Position numbers and translations under genes: made by a program
Notes under the pieces: model-generated
Told to the model about the DNA's origin: nothing
Seen by the model: the letters and a program-made list of their open reading frames with translations, nothing else
The model's database searches: none
In this document: positions 1 through 5,416 of the stretch, piece after piece
Position numbering within the stretch: position 1 is the first letter of the stretch
How the letters are laid out: each line of letters starts with the position of its first letter
DNA from: Desulfobacterales bacterium
GTDB taxonomy: Bacteria > Desulfobacterota > DSM-4660 > Desulfatiglandales > B25-G16
Direction of reading: 5' to 3'
NCBI GenBank assembly: GCA_013375385.1
Contig: JABXJY010000096.1
Coordinates: forward strand, 1 to 9,222
DNA: 9,222 nt

Positions 1-631
1 AAACTAATGGGCGGCCTGGAAACCTGAGAATATCTTTGAGCTCGGGGAGGCTTTCAACATGGATAGGTGCTCTTAGGGCCTTATTCTTGTAAGCGATCAG
101 GGGCACCCCTGCCGCCTGGCAGACCTCGAAATCAACCTCAGAATCACCTACATAGAAACACTCATCCGGCTCAATTCCGAAAAAATCGAGTATCTTGAAG
201 ATTGGCTCGGGGTGTGGTTTGGGATTGGTGACATCCAGGGATGAGACAACGATGTCAAAATAGTGACTGAGCCCGTTTAGTTCGAGAACCCTTCCTATAG
301 TATTGCTTCGATTGGTTGCCACTGCAAGACCACATCGAGGTTTCAGAAAATCGAGCACCTCTTTCAGTCCTGGCTCCATAACCATATCTCTTATAAAGGG
401 GGTGTAGTCAAGCTGCAGCCGGTATTCCTGGGCCTCGGCCAGGTAAGGGCTCTGTCGAAAGATATGATTTAAGGATTCCACGGCGGTATTCATGTGGACA
501 AATTCGATATCCTCAGCTGTCATGGGAGGGAGATCGAAATGGGACAGGATATGATTGTAGAAAGTAATGTTGGCCTGCCTGGAGTCAAACATGACCCCAT
601 CACAGTCAAATATGACCGCTGATACCTTCAT
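1..631 (-). CDS. HAD-superfamily hydrolase, phosphoglycolate phosphatase-like (3' end cut by window edge)
   Basis: 210 residues are visible and the frame is still open at the left edge, so the C-terminus is missing. The four HAD motifs are present in order: motif I D9-C-D11-G-V with the nucleophile and acid/base aspartates, motif II threonine T106 in VATNRS, motif III lysine K138 in NPKPHPEP, and motif IV G162-D-S-E-V-D167 for magnesium binding. An alpha-helical cap of subclass I type fits between residues 15 and 85. This is the pattern of the phosphoglycolate phosphatase/beta-phosphoglucomutase group: soluble, cytoplasmic, hydrolysing small phosphomonoesters. The substrate cannot be read from the sequence. 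The start at 631 places motif I at residues 9-12, as usual for the family; an AGGGG lies only 2 bases upstream of the ATG, so the ribosome site is poor. The gene is divergent from nadB, and no functional link is visible. Confidence 0.9.
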   Translation of the reverse strand, partial: MKVSAVIFDCDGVMFDSRQANITFYNHILSHFDLPPMTAEDIEFVHMNTAVESLNHIFRQSPYLAEAQEYRLQLDYTPFIRDMVMEPGLKEVLDFLKPRCGLAVATNRSNTIGRVLELNGLSHYFDIVVSSLDVTNPKPHPEPIFKILDFFGIEPDECFYVGDSEVDFEVCQAAGVPLIAYKNKALRAPIHVESLPELKDILRFPGRPLV

Positions 632-719
632 AACCCCTGTAATTTACTCCATGTCTACGTATAAGGTCAATCATAACTTGCAAAAGGTCCGGTTTTATGC
701 AAATTTACCACCAGGGATT
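632..719. other. Intergenic segment between the HAD gene and the 720-888 repeat element
   Basis: AT-rich non-coding sequence that should hold the promoter of the minus-strand HAD gene. I see only weak hexamer candidates on that strand (a TTGCAA and a TATACG at poor spacing), so I do not call a promoter. There is no RNA gene and no credible ORF. Confidence 0.4.
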
Positions 720-888
720 AGCCACAGACCCACGCAGACGGACACAGACGTATGATTAAGCCTCCGAAGGCTGAAATCAAAAGCCTGCCCGCCATCGTCC
801 CGGTGGGACGAGAGTTCCTTCGGGAAAGGGCATGACACTCCATAGTTCCGCTGAAGGCGGAACCATTGGTCTGTGTGTGTCTGCGGTT
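720..888. repeat. Gene-less 169-bp element with imperfect terminal inverted repeats and four hairpins
   Basis: The left end (720-739, AGCCACAGACCCACGCAGAC) and the reverse complement of the right end (869-888, AACCGCAGACACACACAGAC) match at 16 of 20 positions. Between them lie four short hairpins: 759-763/768-772 (AGCCT, loop CCGA), 796-801/805-810 (CGTCCC), 815-818/823-826 (TTCC with a TTCG tetraloop), and 846-851/857-862 (TTCCGC, loop TGAAG). No ORF inside looks real. The ends are the same family as the ends of the 2530-3049 element, which carries a GxxExxY gene. This copy is therefore either a deletion derivative or an empty version. It ends 30 bases before the nadB start codon and thus forms most of the nadB upstream region. 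Mobility is inference; no target duplication is evident. Confidence 0.7.
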
Positions 889-905
889 TAAACGAAATAT
901 TCATT

Positions 906-914
906 AGGGAAGGG
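906..914 (+). promoter_or_regulatory. Ribosome binding site of nadB
   Basis: The purine run AGGGAAGGG lies 4 bases before the ATG at 919. It supports that start, which also puts the FAD-binding glycine motif at residues 11-16 as expected. No clear promoter hexamers lie between the repeat element and this site. Confidence 0.6.
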
Positions 915-918
915 CCAC

Positions 919-2526
919 ATGGAAATAACGTCAGATTATCTCGTCATTGGAAGCGGCATTGCCGGACTGAGCTTTGCCCTCAAGGCAGCCCGGGTAGGGA
1001 CAGTGACCATAGTGACAAAAAAAGAGGCAATGGATGCCTCTTCCAACTATGCCCAGGGGGGTATCGCCTCGGTGCTGGATCCACAAGACTCATTCGATCT
1101 TCACATAGCAGATACCATAACCTCCGGTGCTGGCCTCTGTAATGAAGAAATTGTTCGCATGGTTGTAACAAATGGGCCTGATAGGATCAGGGAGCTTATC
1201 TCTCTTGGGGTCAACTTCTCACATGATACAACAGGGACCGAGAGATTAGATCTCAGCCAGGAAGGTGGCCATTCCAGAAGGAGAATCGTCCACACGAAAG
1301 ATCTTACCGGGCAAGAGGTGGAGGGATGCCTTATCCAGAATGTGGAGAAGAACAACAGAATCAGGATCTGTGACAACCATATGGCCATAGACCTGATTAC
1401 TACCTCAAAATTTATAAGGAGGGGGATCTCAACGAACGAAACTGAGGAGACGTGCTGGGGGGCCTATGTCTTGGATATAACTACAGGCGAGGTAAAGACC
1501 TTCCTTGCCAGGATAACCGTGCTTGCAACCGGAGGCGCAGGGAAGGTGTATCTCTATACCAGCAACCCTGACATTGCCACTGGTGATGGTGTGGCTATTA
1601 GTTACAGGGCCGGGGCAAGGGTGGCAAACATGGAATTTGTGCAATTCCATCCCACATGCCTCTACCATCCCATGGCAAAGAATTTCCTGATTAGTGAGGC
1701 TGTCAGGGGTGAAGGGGGGCGATTGCTTGATAAGAGGGGGGATCATTTTATGGAACGCTACCACCCCTCAGAGGATCTGGCTCTCCGAGATATTGTGGCA
1801 CGATCAATTGACGCTGAATTAAAGAAGAGTGGCGATGAATGCGTTTACCTGGATATAAGTCACCGGCCTAAGGATTTCATAATAAACCGATTTCCAAATA
1901 TCTACGCGAGGTGTTTAGAGCTAAACATAGACATGACTCGGGAGCCAATTCCGGTTGTGCCGGCTGCCCATTATATGTGTGGTGGACTTCTGACAGATGA
2001 GTATGGCCGGACCACTATCGGCAACCTCTATGCAATAGGCGAGGTAGCCTGTACCGGGTTGCATGGGGCAAACAGGTTAGCCAGCAATTCTCTCCTTGAG
2101 GCCCTGGTGTTTGCAAAATCCGCCTTTGAAGACAGCGCCAGGATGATCTCTGATAAAGGTGATTATAAATTCCCACCGGTTCCTCTGTGGGACCCGGGTT
2201 CAGCCACTGACAGCGATGAATCTGTTGTTGTCTCCCATAACTGGGATGAGGTGAGAAGACTCATGTGGAACTATGTAGGTATAGTCAGGACAGATAAGAG
2301 GCTGATCAGGGCCAAAAGGAGGATAGAGGTCATCCAACAGGAGATCAAGAAATACTACTGGGATTTTATAATAACAAGTGATCTGCTGGAACTGAGAAAT
2401 GTGGCAACCGCTGCCGAGCTAATCATCGCCTCGGCAACCTCGAGGAAAGAAAGCAGAGGTCTTCACTATAATCTGGATTACCCGGAGAGGGATGACAAGA
2501 ACTGCCGCCATGATACGGTGATATAG
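919..2526 (+). CDS. nadB: L-aspartate oxidase (NadB)
   Basis: FAD-dependent cytoplasmic enzyme that oxidises L-aspartate to iminoaspartate, the substrate of quinolinate synthase NadA in de novo NAD synthesis. In anaerobes the electrons can go to fumarate rather than oxygen. The 535 residues are full family length. Visible signatures: dinucleotide-binding G11-S-G-I-A-G16; the ASSNYAQGGIA flavin segment (40-50); E115-G-G-H-S substrate loop; VLATGGAGKVY (201-211); Q242-F-H244-P; EAVRGEGG (260-267) with R263; R290 in ALRDIVARSI; H351 in AAHYMCGG; and GEVACTGLHGANRLASNSLLEA (375-396), typical of the family. The C-terminal helical domain ends in the usual GLHYNLDYPERDD segment. NadB is homologous to the fumarate reductase/succinate dehydrogenase flavoprotein, but the AQGGIA segment and C-terminus favour NadB. 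nadA and nadC are not in the window. The gene stands alone between two related repeat elements, 30 bases after one and 3 bases before the other, and its ORF is intact. Confidence 0.97.
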   Translation: MEITSDYLVIGSGIAGLSFALKAARVGTVTIVTKKEAMDASSNYAQGGIASVLDPQDSFDLHIADTITSGAGLCNEEIVRMVVTNGPDRIRELISLGVNFSHDTTGTERLDLSQEGGHSRRRIVHTKDLTGQEVEGCLIQNVEKNNRIRICDNHMAIDLITTSKFIRRGISTNETEETCWGAYVLDITTGEVKTFLARITVLATGGAGKVYLYTSNPDIATGDGVAISYRAGARVANMEFVQFHPTCLYHPMAKNFLISEAVRGEGGRLLDKRGDHFMERYHPSEDLALRDIVARSIDAELKKSGDECVYLDISHRPKDFIINRFPNIYARCLELNIDMTREPIPVVPAAHYMCGGLLTDEYGRTTIGNLYAIGEVACTGLHGANRLASNSLLEALVFAKSAFEDSARMISDKGDYKFPPVPLWDPGSATDSDESVVVSHNWDEVRRLMWNYVGIVRTDKRLIRAKRRIEVIQQEIKKYYWDFIITSDLLELRNVATAAELIIASATSRKESRGLHYNLDYPERDDKNCRHDTVI

Positions 2527-2551
2527 ATCAGCCACAGACCCACACGGACGA

Positions 2552-2578
2552 TTTAGCCGAGCGACGTGCTCGGCTAAA
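2552..2578. repeat. Perfect 11-bp hairpin, nadB-proximal end of the cassette
   Basis: TTTAGCCGAGC (2552-2562) pairs with GCTCGGCTAAA (2568-2578) around the 5-base loop GACGT. It lies 25 bases after the nadB stop, so it could help end nadB transcription, but no T-run follows on the plus strand and I do not call it a standard intrinsic terminator. Confidence 0.6.
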
Positions 2579-2606
2579 ACCCGTCATCGCTTCGCGATAC
2601 AAGGAA

Positions 2607-2969
2607 ATGGATACCAACGAACTAACTTACCTGATCAATGGCGCGATTTTTGAGGTAAATCGTGAACTTGGGGCCGGGTTTCTGGAAAAAGTGTTTGAGA
2701 ATGCCTTGCTGGTCGAGCTAATTCGCAGGGGGATCAAGGCCGAGAGTCAAGTCCCGATTAAGGTTAAATATAAGGGTGTAGAGGTCGGGGAGTATTACGC
2801 AGATATCGTTGTCGAGAACCAGGTCATTGTGGAAATCAAAGCTGTTGATTCCTTACAGAAAATCCATGAGGCCCAGCTATTGAACTACCTCAAGGCCACG
2901 GGATATAAAATAGGGCTCTTGGTGAATTTTACGCATCCAAAAGCTGAAGTAAAACGCTTCGTCCTGTAA
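2607..2969 (+). CDS. GxxExxY family protein, PD-(D/E)XK nuclease-like
   Basis: 120 residues, usual length for the GxxExxY family (TIGR04256), whose biological role is not established. The diagnostic segment is G24-F-L-E27-K-V-F30, so the final Tyr is replaced by Phe. A PD-(D/E)XK-like core follows: D66 in YYADIVV, E76-I-K78 in VIVEIKAV, then the Q90-L-L-N-Y-L helix common in this fold. These are the residues expected to hold a metal in a nuclease, so the active site looks intact, but no activity has been shown for this protein. The start at 2607 gives the usual N-terminus (hydrophilic then a helix with LINGAIFEVNRELGAG). The AAGGA at 2601-2605 leaves only one base before the ATG, an unusually short spacing. 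The gene sits inside a terminal-repeat cassette, is the only gene in it, and is convergent with the respiratory operon. Confidence 0.87.
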   Translation: MDTNELTYLINGAIFEVNRELGAGFLEKVFENALLVELIRRGIKAESQVPIKVKYKGVEVGEYYADIVVENQVIVEIKAVDSLQKIHEAQLLNYLKATGYKIGLLVNFTHPKAEVKRFVL

Positions 2970-2988
2970 TTGCCCGGAGGGTACACCC

Positions 2989-3018
2989 TTTTCCTCTGCC
3001 GCTCTCGGCAGAGGAAAA
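2989..3018. repeat. Perfect 13-bp hairpin in the convergent intergenic region
   Basis: TTTTCCTCTGCCG (2989-3001) pairs exactly with CGGCAGAGGAAAA (3006-3018) around loop CTCT. It lies between the convergent GxxExxY gene and the last gene of the qrc operon, so it could act as a bidirectional transcription barrier. The T and A runs are in the outer stem and no T-run follows the stem on either strand, so it differs from a textbook intrinsic terminator. It also mirrors the hairpin at the other end of the cassette and may belong to the element's structure. Confidence 0.55.
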
Positions 3019-3076
3019 TGTCTGCGTCTGTCTGTGTGGGTCTGTGGCTAATTAAGTAATGGGGTAAATGGGTGAC

Positions 3077-3226
3077 CTATTTTCTGCGAGGTGATCGAAG
3101 CTGTAGCCATGTTTTTACAAATGCATAGAGCAGGCCGAGGGAGATGACACCAAGAACAAGATAGAGAAGCCCCATGAAGATAAGACGGCCTGCATCCCAA
3201 CCCCATTCAAAAACAAAAGGAAACAT
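3077..3226 (-). CDS. Small single-helix membrane protein, fifth gene of the qrc operon (HmcD-like position)
   Basis: A 49-residue protein too short for many gene callers. It begins MFPFVFEWGWDAGRLIFMG and continues with a hydrophobic segment (about residues 15-38, LIFMGLLYLVLGVISLGLLYAF in outline), then a short basic tail ending SPRRK. This predicts one transmembrane helix with the tail in the cytoplasm. Its ATG is 2 bases after the qrcD TGA, and an AGGGG lies just upstream inside the end of qrcD, so translation is probably coupled. Codon use and composition look like real coding sequence. The four-subunit Qrc described from Desulfovibrio vulgaris has no such subunit to my knowledge. The Hmc complex does have a small membrane protein (HmcD, about 48 residues) directly after its NrfD-like subunit. 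I infer an accessory or stabilising subunit that packs against QrcD; homology to HmcD is not proven. Confidence 0.78.
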   Translation of the reverse strand: MFPFVFEWGWDAGRLIFMGLLYLVLGVISLGLLYAFVKTWLQLRSPRRK

Positions 3227-3228
3227 TG

Positions 3229-4527
3229 TCAGCCCCTTTTCACTATCCCGGAATCCGTTACAGCCTTACCCAAAACCCTGATCGGATTAAGTTCAGCCTC
3301 CTGTGGAAACAGAGGGAGGTATCTGTAGGACAGCGAGAATACAAGGATTCCATAGCCAACGGCACCCATTGCAATGCCCCACTCCTGCCATGTTGGAAAA
3401 TAACTCATGAACTTACCAAATGGCATGACCGGTATCGCCAGGGTCTGAATAGTAAAGACAAACCTGTTGAGCACTATACCGGTAATATTCATCAGGGCGC
3501 CTACGATAAGAAGGTCATTTCTCTCCCTCAGCCGAGGGGTTATGAGGATGATTGCCGGAATAATGCCAAAAATCCCGATCTCGGCAACTATGAGCCAGAC
3601 CCCATACGGACCCTCATAGAAATCCATAAAGGACAGCCCAGCCCGCGGTACAACCCCATAGGCCCAGCTGATCGTGTCCAGAATCTTGAGAATAACATAG
3701 GTGGCAAGGAGCCAGCCTGAGATCTTGGCCAGCAAGGTAAAGACACTCCTTTTAACCAGTTCTTTTCCTGTCACCTTCTGGGCAATCCATACGCAGAGCA
3801 GGGTAAAGGATGGGCCTGCCGCAATAGAGGAAAGAATAAACAGGAAGAAGGTCCATGGCCAAATAGAGAAACCTTCTCTGAAGGCAAAAGGACGAGCAAA
3901 CAGTACCCCGAACAGTCCTCCCAGTGAGCCTTGATGAAAGAAGGAGAGAAACGTTCCCGCAGCAGCAAAGAGGGCCATCGCGTGGTGAAGATTGCTGCCA
4001 AAGATATTAAGTTCCCGTATCTCATTCAGTTTTCTATTGGAAAGGATCAACGGGAGATATTCAATAGTCAGCACACCGAGATAGGCGGTGATACAAAAGG
4101 AGACCTCAGTCAACATGGAATGGACATTGGCATGCCAGAAAATAAACCATCCCCGCAGTGGCTGTCCGATATCCACTCCCAGCATTGCAATGGCAGCCGA
4201 ATAACAGATGAACCCTATGACAACGGCTGCGTTGATAATGGCCTTAAGATCCTCGACGTAAGGATAGATAAAAACCTCGCCAATGATGTGGGTCAGGAAT
4301 CCGCTGAAGAATGCACCTGCACCAAGGGCGATGAGGGAGAGATCAAATACGATCCACAGGCCAAAGGCAAAATGGTGATTCATATTTGTCTGGTTTAGCC
4401 CCTTATAGAAACACAGAAAGGCTGACAGCAAGCCCCCGGCCAGAATAACCAGCCATAAAAGCATCCATGGCACAAATACCTTGAGCGAGCATCGTTGAAC
4501 ACCATTGGGGATCAAGGCCAAATCCAT
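3229..4527 (-). CDS. qrcD: QrcD, NrfD/HybB-type integral membrane quinone-reducing subunit
   Basis: 432 residues, almost entirely hydrophobic, with about ten predicted transmembrane helices and no cofactor-binding cysteine motif. This is the architecture of the NrfD/PsrC/HybB family, which binds menaquinone in the membrane and takes electrons from the adjacent iron-sulfur subunit. Family-like polar residues inside helices include D62 in FDLSLIALGAGAFFSG, the H132-x-N-x-H136-x-x-x-x-E141 run (WHANVHSMLTE), H198-Q-G near a helix end, and N354-R-F. Two tandem halves are typical of long members (ActC, QrcD, HybB) and the length fits. The start is well supported by GGAGG at 4533-4537 (5 bases spacing after AAAAAA). 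It begins 19 bases after the qrcC stop and is followed 2 bases later by the small fifth gene. In Qrc the reaction is menaquinone reduction with charge separation. A PsrC-type identity is less likely because a QrcA-like cytochrome heads the operon. Confidence 0.92.
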   Translation of the reverse strand: MDLALIPNGVQRCSLKVFVPWMLLWLVILAGGLLSAFLCFYKGLNQTNMNHHFAFGLWIVFDLSLIALGAGAFFSGFLTHIIGEVFIYPYVEDLKAIINAAVVIGFICYSAAIAMLGVDIGQPLRGWFIFWHANVHSMLTEVSFCITAYLGVLTIEYLPLILSNRKLNEIRELNIFGSNLHHAMALFAAAGTFLSFFHQGSLGGLFGVLFARPFAFREGFSIWPWTFFLFILSSIAAGPSFTLLCVWIAQKVTGKELVKRSVFTLLAKISGWLLATYVILKILDTISWAYGVVPRAGLSFMDFYEGPYGVWLIVAEIGIFGIIPAIILITPRLRERNDLLIVGALMNITGIVLNRFVFTIQTLAIPVMPFGKFMSYFPTWQEWGIAMGAVGYGILVFSLSYRYLPLFPQEAELNPIRVLGKAVTDSGIVKRG

Positions 4528-4546
4528 GTTTTTTCCTCCAGCTCTC

Positions 4547-5314
4547 TTAACCCCTTCCTTTAAATTCCCCTGACAGATAGTTATCTGCCATGCGCCTTAC
4601 CCAGCCCTTGGTACTCTTGTAGTATGCCTTGGGTTCGGTACCAAGTCTCTCCAGAAGCCTGAAGGCATCCGGGCCCTTAACAAGCTCGGAAACCCTATGC
4701 TTTGGGTTATTGAGGTCACCAAAGGTTATGGCCTTTGTAGGGCAGGCCTCGACACAGGCAGGAATATATTCATCCTCTTTCAAATCTCTTCTGCCGTCTG
4801 CGTATGCCTTTGCCCTGGCCCTCATGAGCCTGTGGTGGCAGAAGCTACACTTCTCTACCACACCCCTCATCCTGGGAGAAACCTCCGGAGAGAGGTATCT
4901 ATCCATACCCTCAGGAAAAGAGGGATCAAACCAGTTGAAACTCCTTGCTTGGTAGGGGCATGCAGCCATACAGTATCTACAGCCTATACACCTTGTATAG
5001 ATCTGGCTTACTATTCTCGTGTTGGGGTCTTTTCTGGTTGCCGTTGACGGGCAAACAGGTACGCAGGGGGGATTATCGCATTGCATACATGGCCTGGGGA
5101 TACAGACAACCTCGGTTTCCGGAAAGCCCTTTCCATTCGTCACCATGTAAAGCTGCATCCAGGTTATATTTCTGGTCTTATCCGATTCATCATACAGTAC
5201 CGAGACATTGTTTTCAGAGGCACAGGCAACACTGCATACACCACACCCGGTACAGGTATCCAAGTCAATAACCATCCCGTATCTCGTGCCCTGGGTCCTG
5301 TCTTCCTTTTTCAT
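4547..5314 (-). CDS. qrcC: QrcC, four-cluster ferredoxin-like iron-sulfur subunit
   Basis: 255 residues with sixteen cysteines set out for four iron-sulfur clusters: C21-x2-C24-x2-C27-x3-C31; C76-x2-C79-x4-C84-x3-C88; C109-x2-C112-x2-C115-x3-C119; and C156-x2-C159 with C187-x3-C191. This is the DmsB/PsrB/NrfC layout, an electron wire between the molybdopterin-family subunit and the membrane quinone-binding subunit. There is no signal peptide or membrane helix, so it is expected to cross the membrane with the Tat substrate QrcB and sit on the periplasmic face. All cysteines allow four [4Fe-4S] clusters; one [3Fe-4S] is possible, as reported for D. vulgaris Qrc, but cannot be judged here. The start at 5314 is supported by AGAGGA ending 6 bases upstream, and in-frame stops (TAG, then TGA) lie directly before it. 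The gap to qrcB is 98 bases, most of it occupied by a 28-codon open frame in this same frame. Confidence 0.95.
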   Translation of the reverse strand: MKKEDRTQGTRYGMVIDLDTCTGCGVCSVACASENNVSVLYDESDKTRNITWMQLYMVTNGKGFPETEVVCIPRPCMQCDNPPCVPVCPSTATRKDPNTRIVSQIYTRCIGCRYCMAACPYQARSFNWFDPSFPEGMDRYLSPEVSPRMRGVVEKCSFCHHRLMRARAKAYADGRRDLKEDEYIPACVEACPTKAITFGDLNNPKHRVSELVKGPDAFRLLERLGTEPKAYYKSTKGWVRRMADNYLSGEFKGRG

Positions 5315-5329
5315 TGCCTATCCTCTACC

Positions 5330-5416
5330 TCAAAGGCCCTTGTGCCCATAAGCGATCTCACGGCCCCCATCTGGTGATCCGCGGGGATATGAGGGCTTTT
5401 CTGAAGTGTCACTCAT
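5330..5416 (-). CDS. Possible 28-codon ORF overlapping the qrcB stop (uncertain)
   Basis: An ATG overlaps the qrcB TGA as ATGA, with AGAAGG just upstream, and opens a frame encoding MSDTSEKPSYPRG followed by SPDGGREIAYGHKGL before a TGA. It fills most of the 98-base gap between qrcB and qrcC. It lies in the same reading frame as qrcC but is separated from it by two stops (TGA at 5330-5332 and TAG a few codons later). It could be a translational coupling leader, the remains of a longer QrcC N-terminus, or chance. The hydrophilic, glycine/proline-rich composition is plausible protein, but I recognise no family. Confidence 0.3.
   Translation of the reverse strand: MSDTSEKPSYPRGSPDGGREIAYGHKGL

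Larger units (their letters stand above)
2530..3049. mobile_element. 520-bp terminal-repeat cassette carrying a GxxExxY gene
   Basis: The left end (2530-2545, AGCCACAGACCCACAC) is repeated exactly, in inverted orientation, at 3034-3049, with partial similarity continuing inward. Just inside the ends are strong hairpins: 2552-2562/2568-2578 (perfect 11-bp stem), 2586-2590/2594-2598 (ATCGC, loop TTC), and 2989-3001/3006-3018 (perfect 13-bp stem, loop CTCT). One gene, 2607-2969, sits between them. The end sequence is the same family as the ends of the 720-888 element. The cassette begins 3 bases after the nadB stop codon. No transposase is present. That it moves, or was moved by something in trans, is inference from repeat structure and copy number. 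Confidence 0.65.

Noticed and set aside
873..1142. An 89-codon plus-strand ORF overlapping the start of nadB in another frame
   Set aside because: It overlaps the well-supported nadB frame and begins inside the repeat element; its arginine- and glycine-rich product looks like an out-of-frame reading.
2989..3018. Calling the 13-bp hairpin an intrinsic terminator
   Set aside because: No T-run follows the stem on either strand; a terminator role is possible but not shown, so it is listed only as a hairpin.
720..3049. The repeated CCACAGAC-type sequence as a CRISPR array
   Set aside because: Copies are in inverted pairs at element ends, not regularly spaced direct repeats with spacers, and no cas gene is present.
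3226..3720. A 164-codon plus-strand ORF opposite qrcD
   Set aside because: It is antisense to a clear ten-helix membrane protein and has no family features; its composition is that of an antisense shadow.
3931..4398. A 155-codon plus-strand ORF, also opposite qrcD
   Set aside because: Same reason: antisense to qrcD, no motif, no ribosome site of note.
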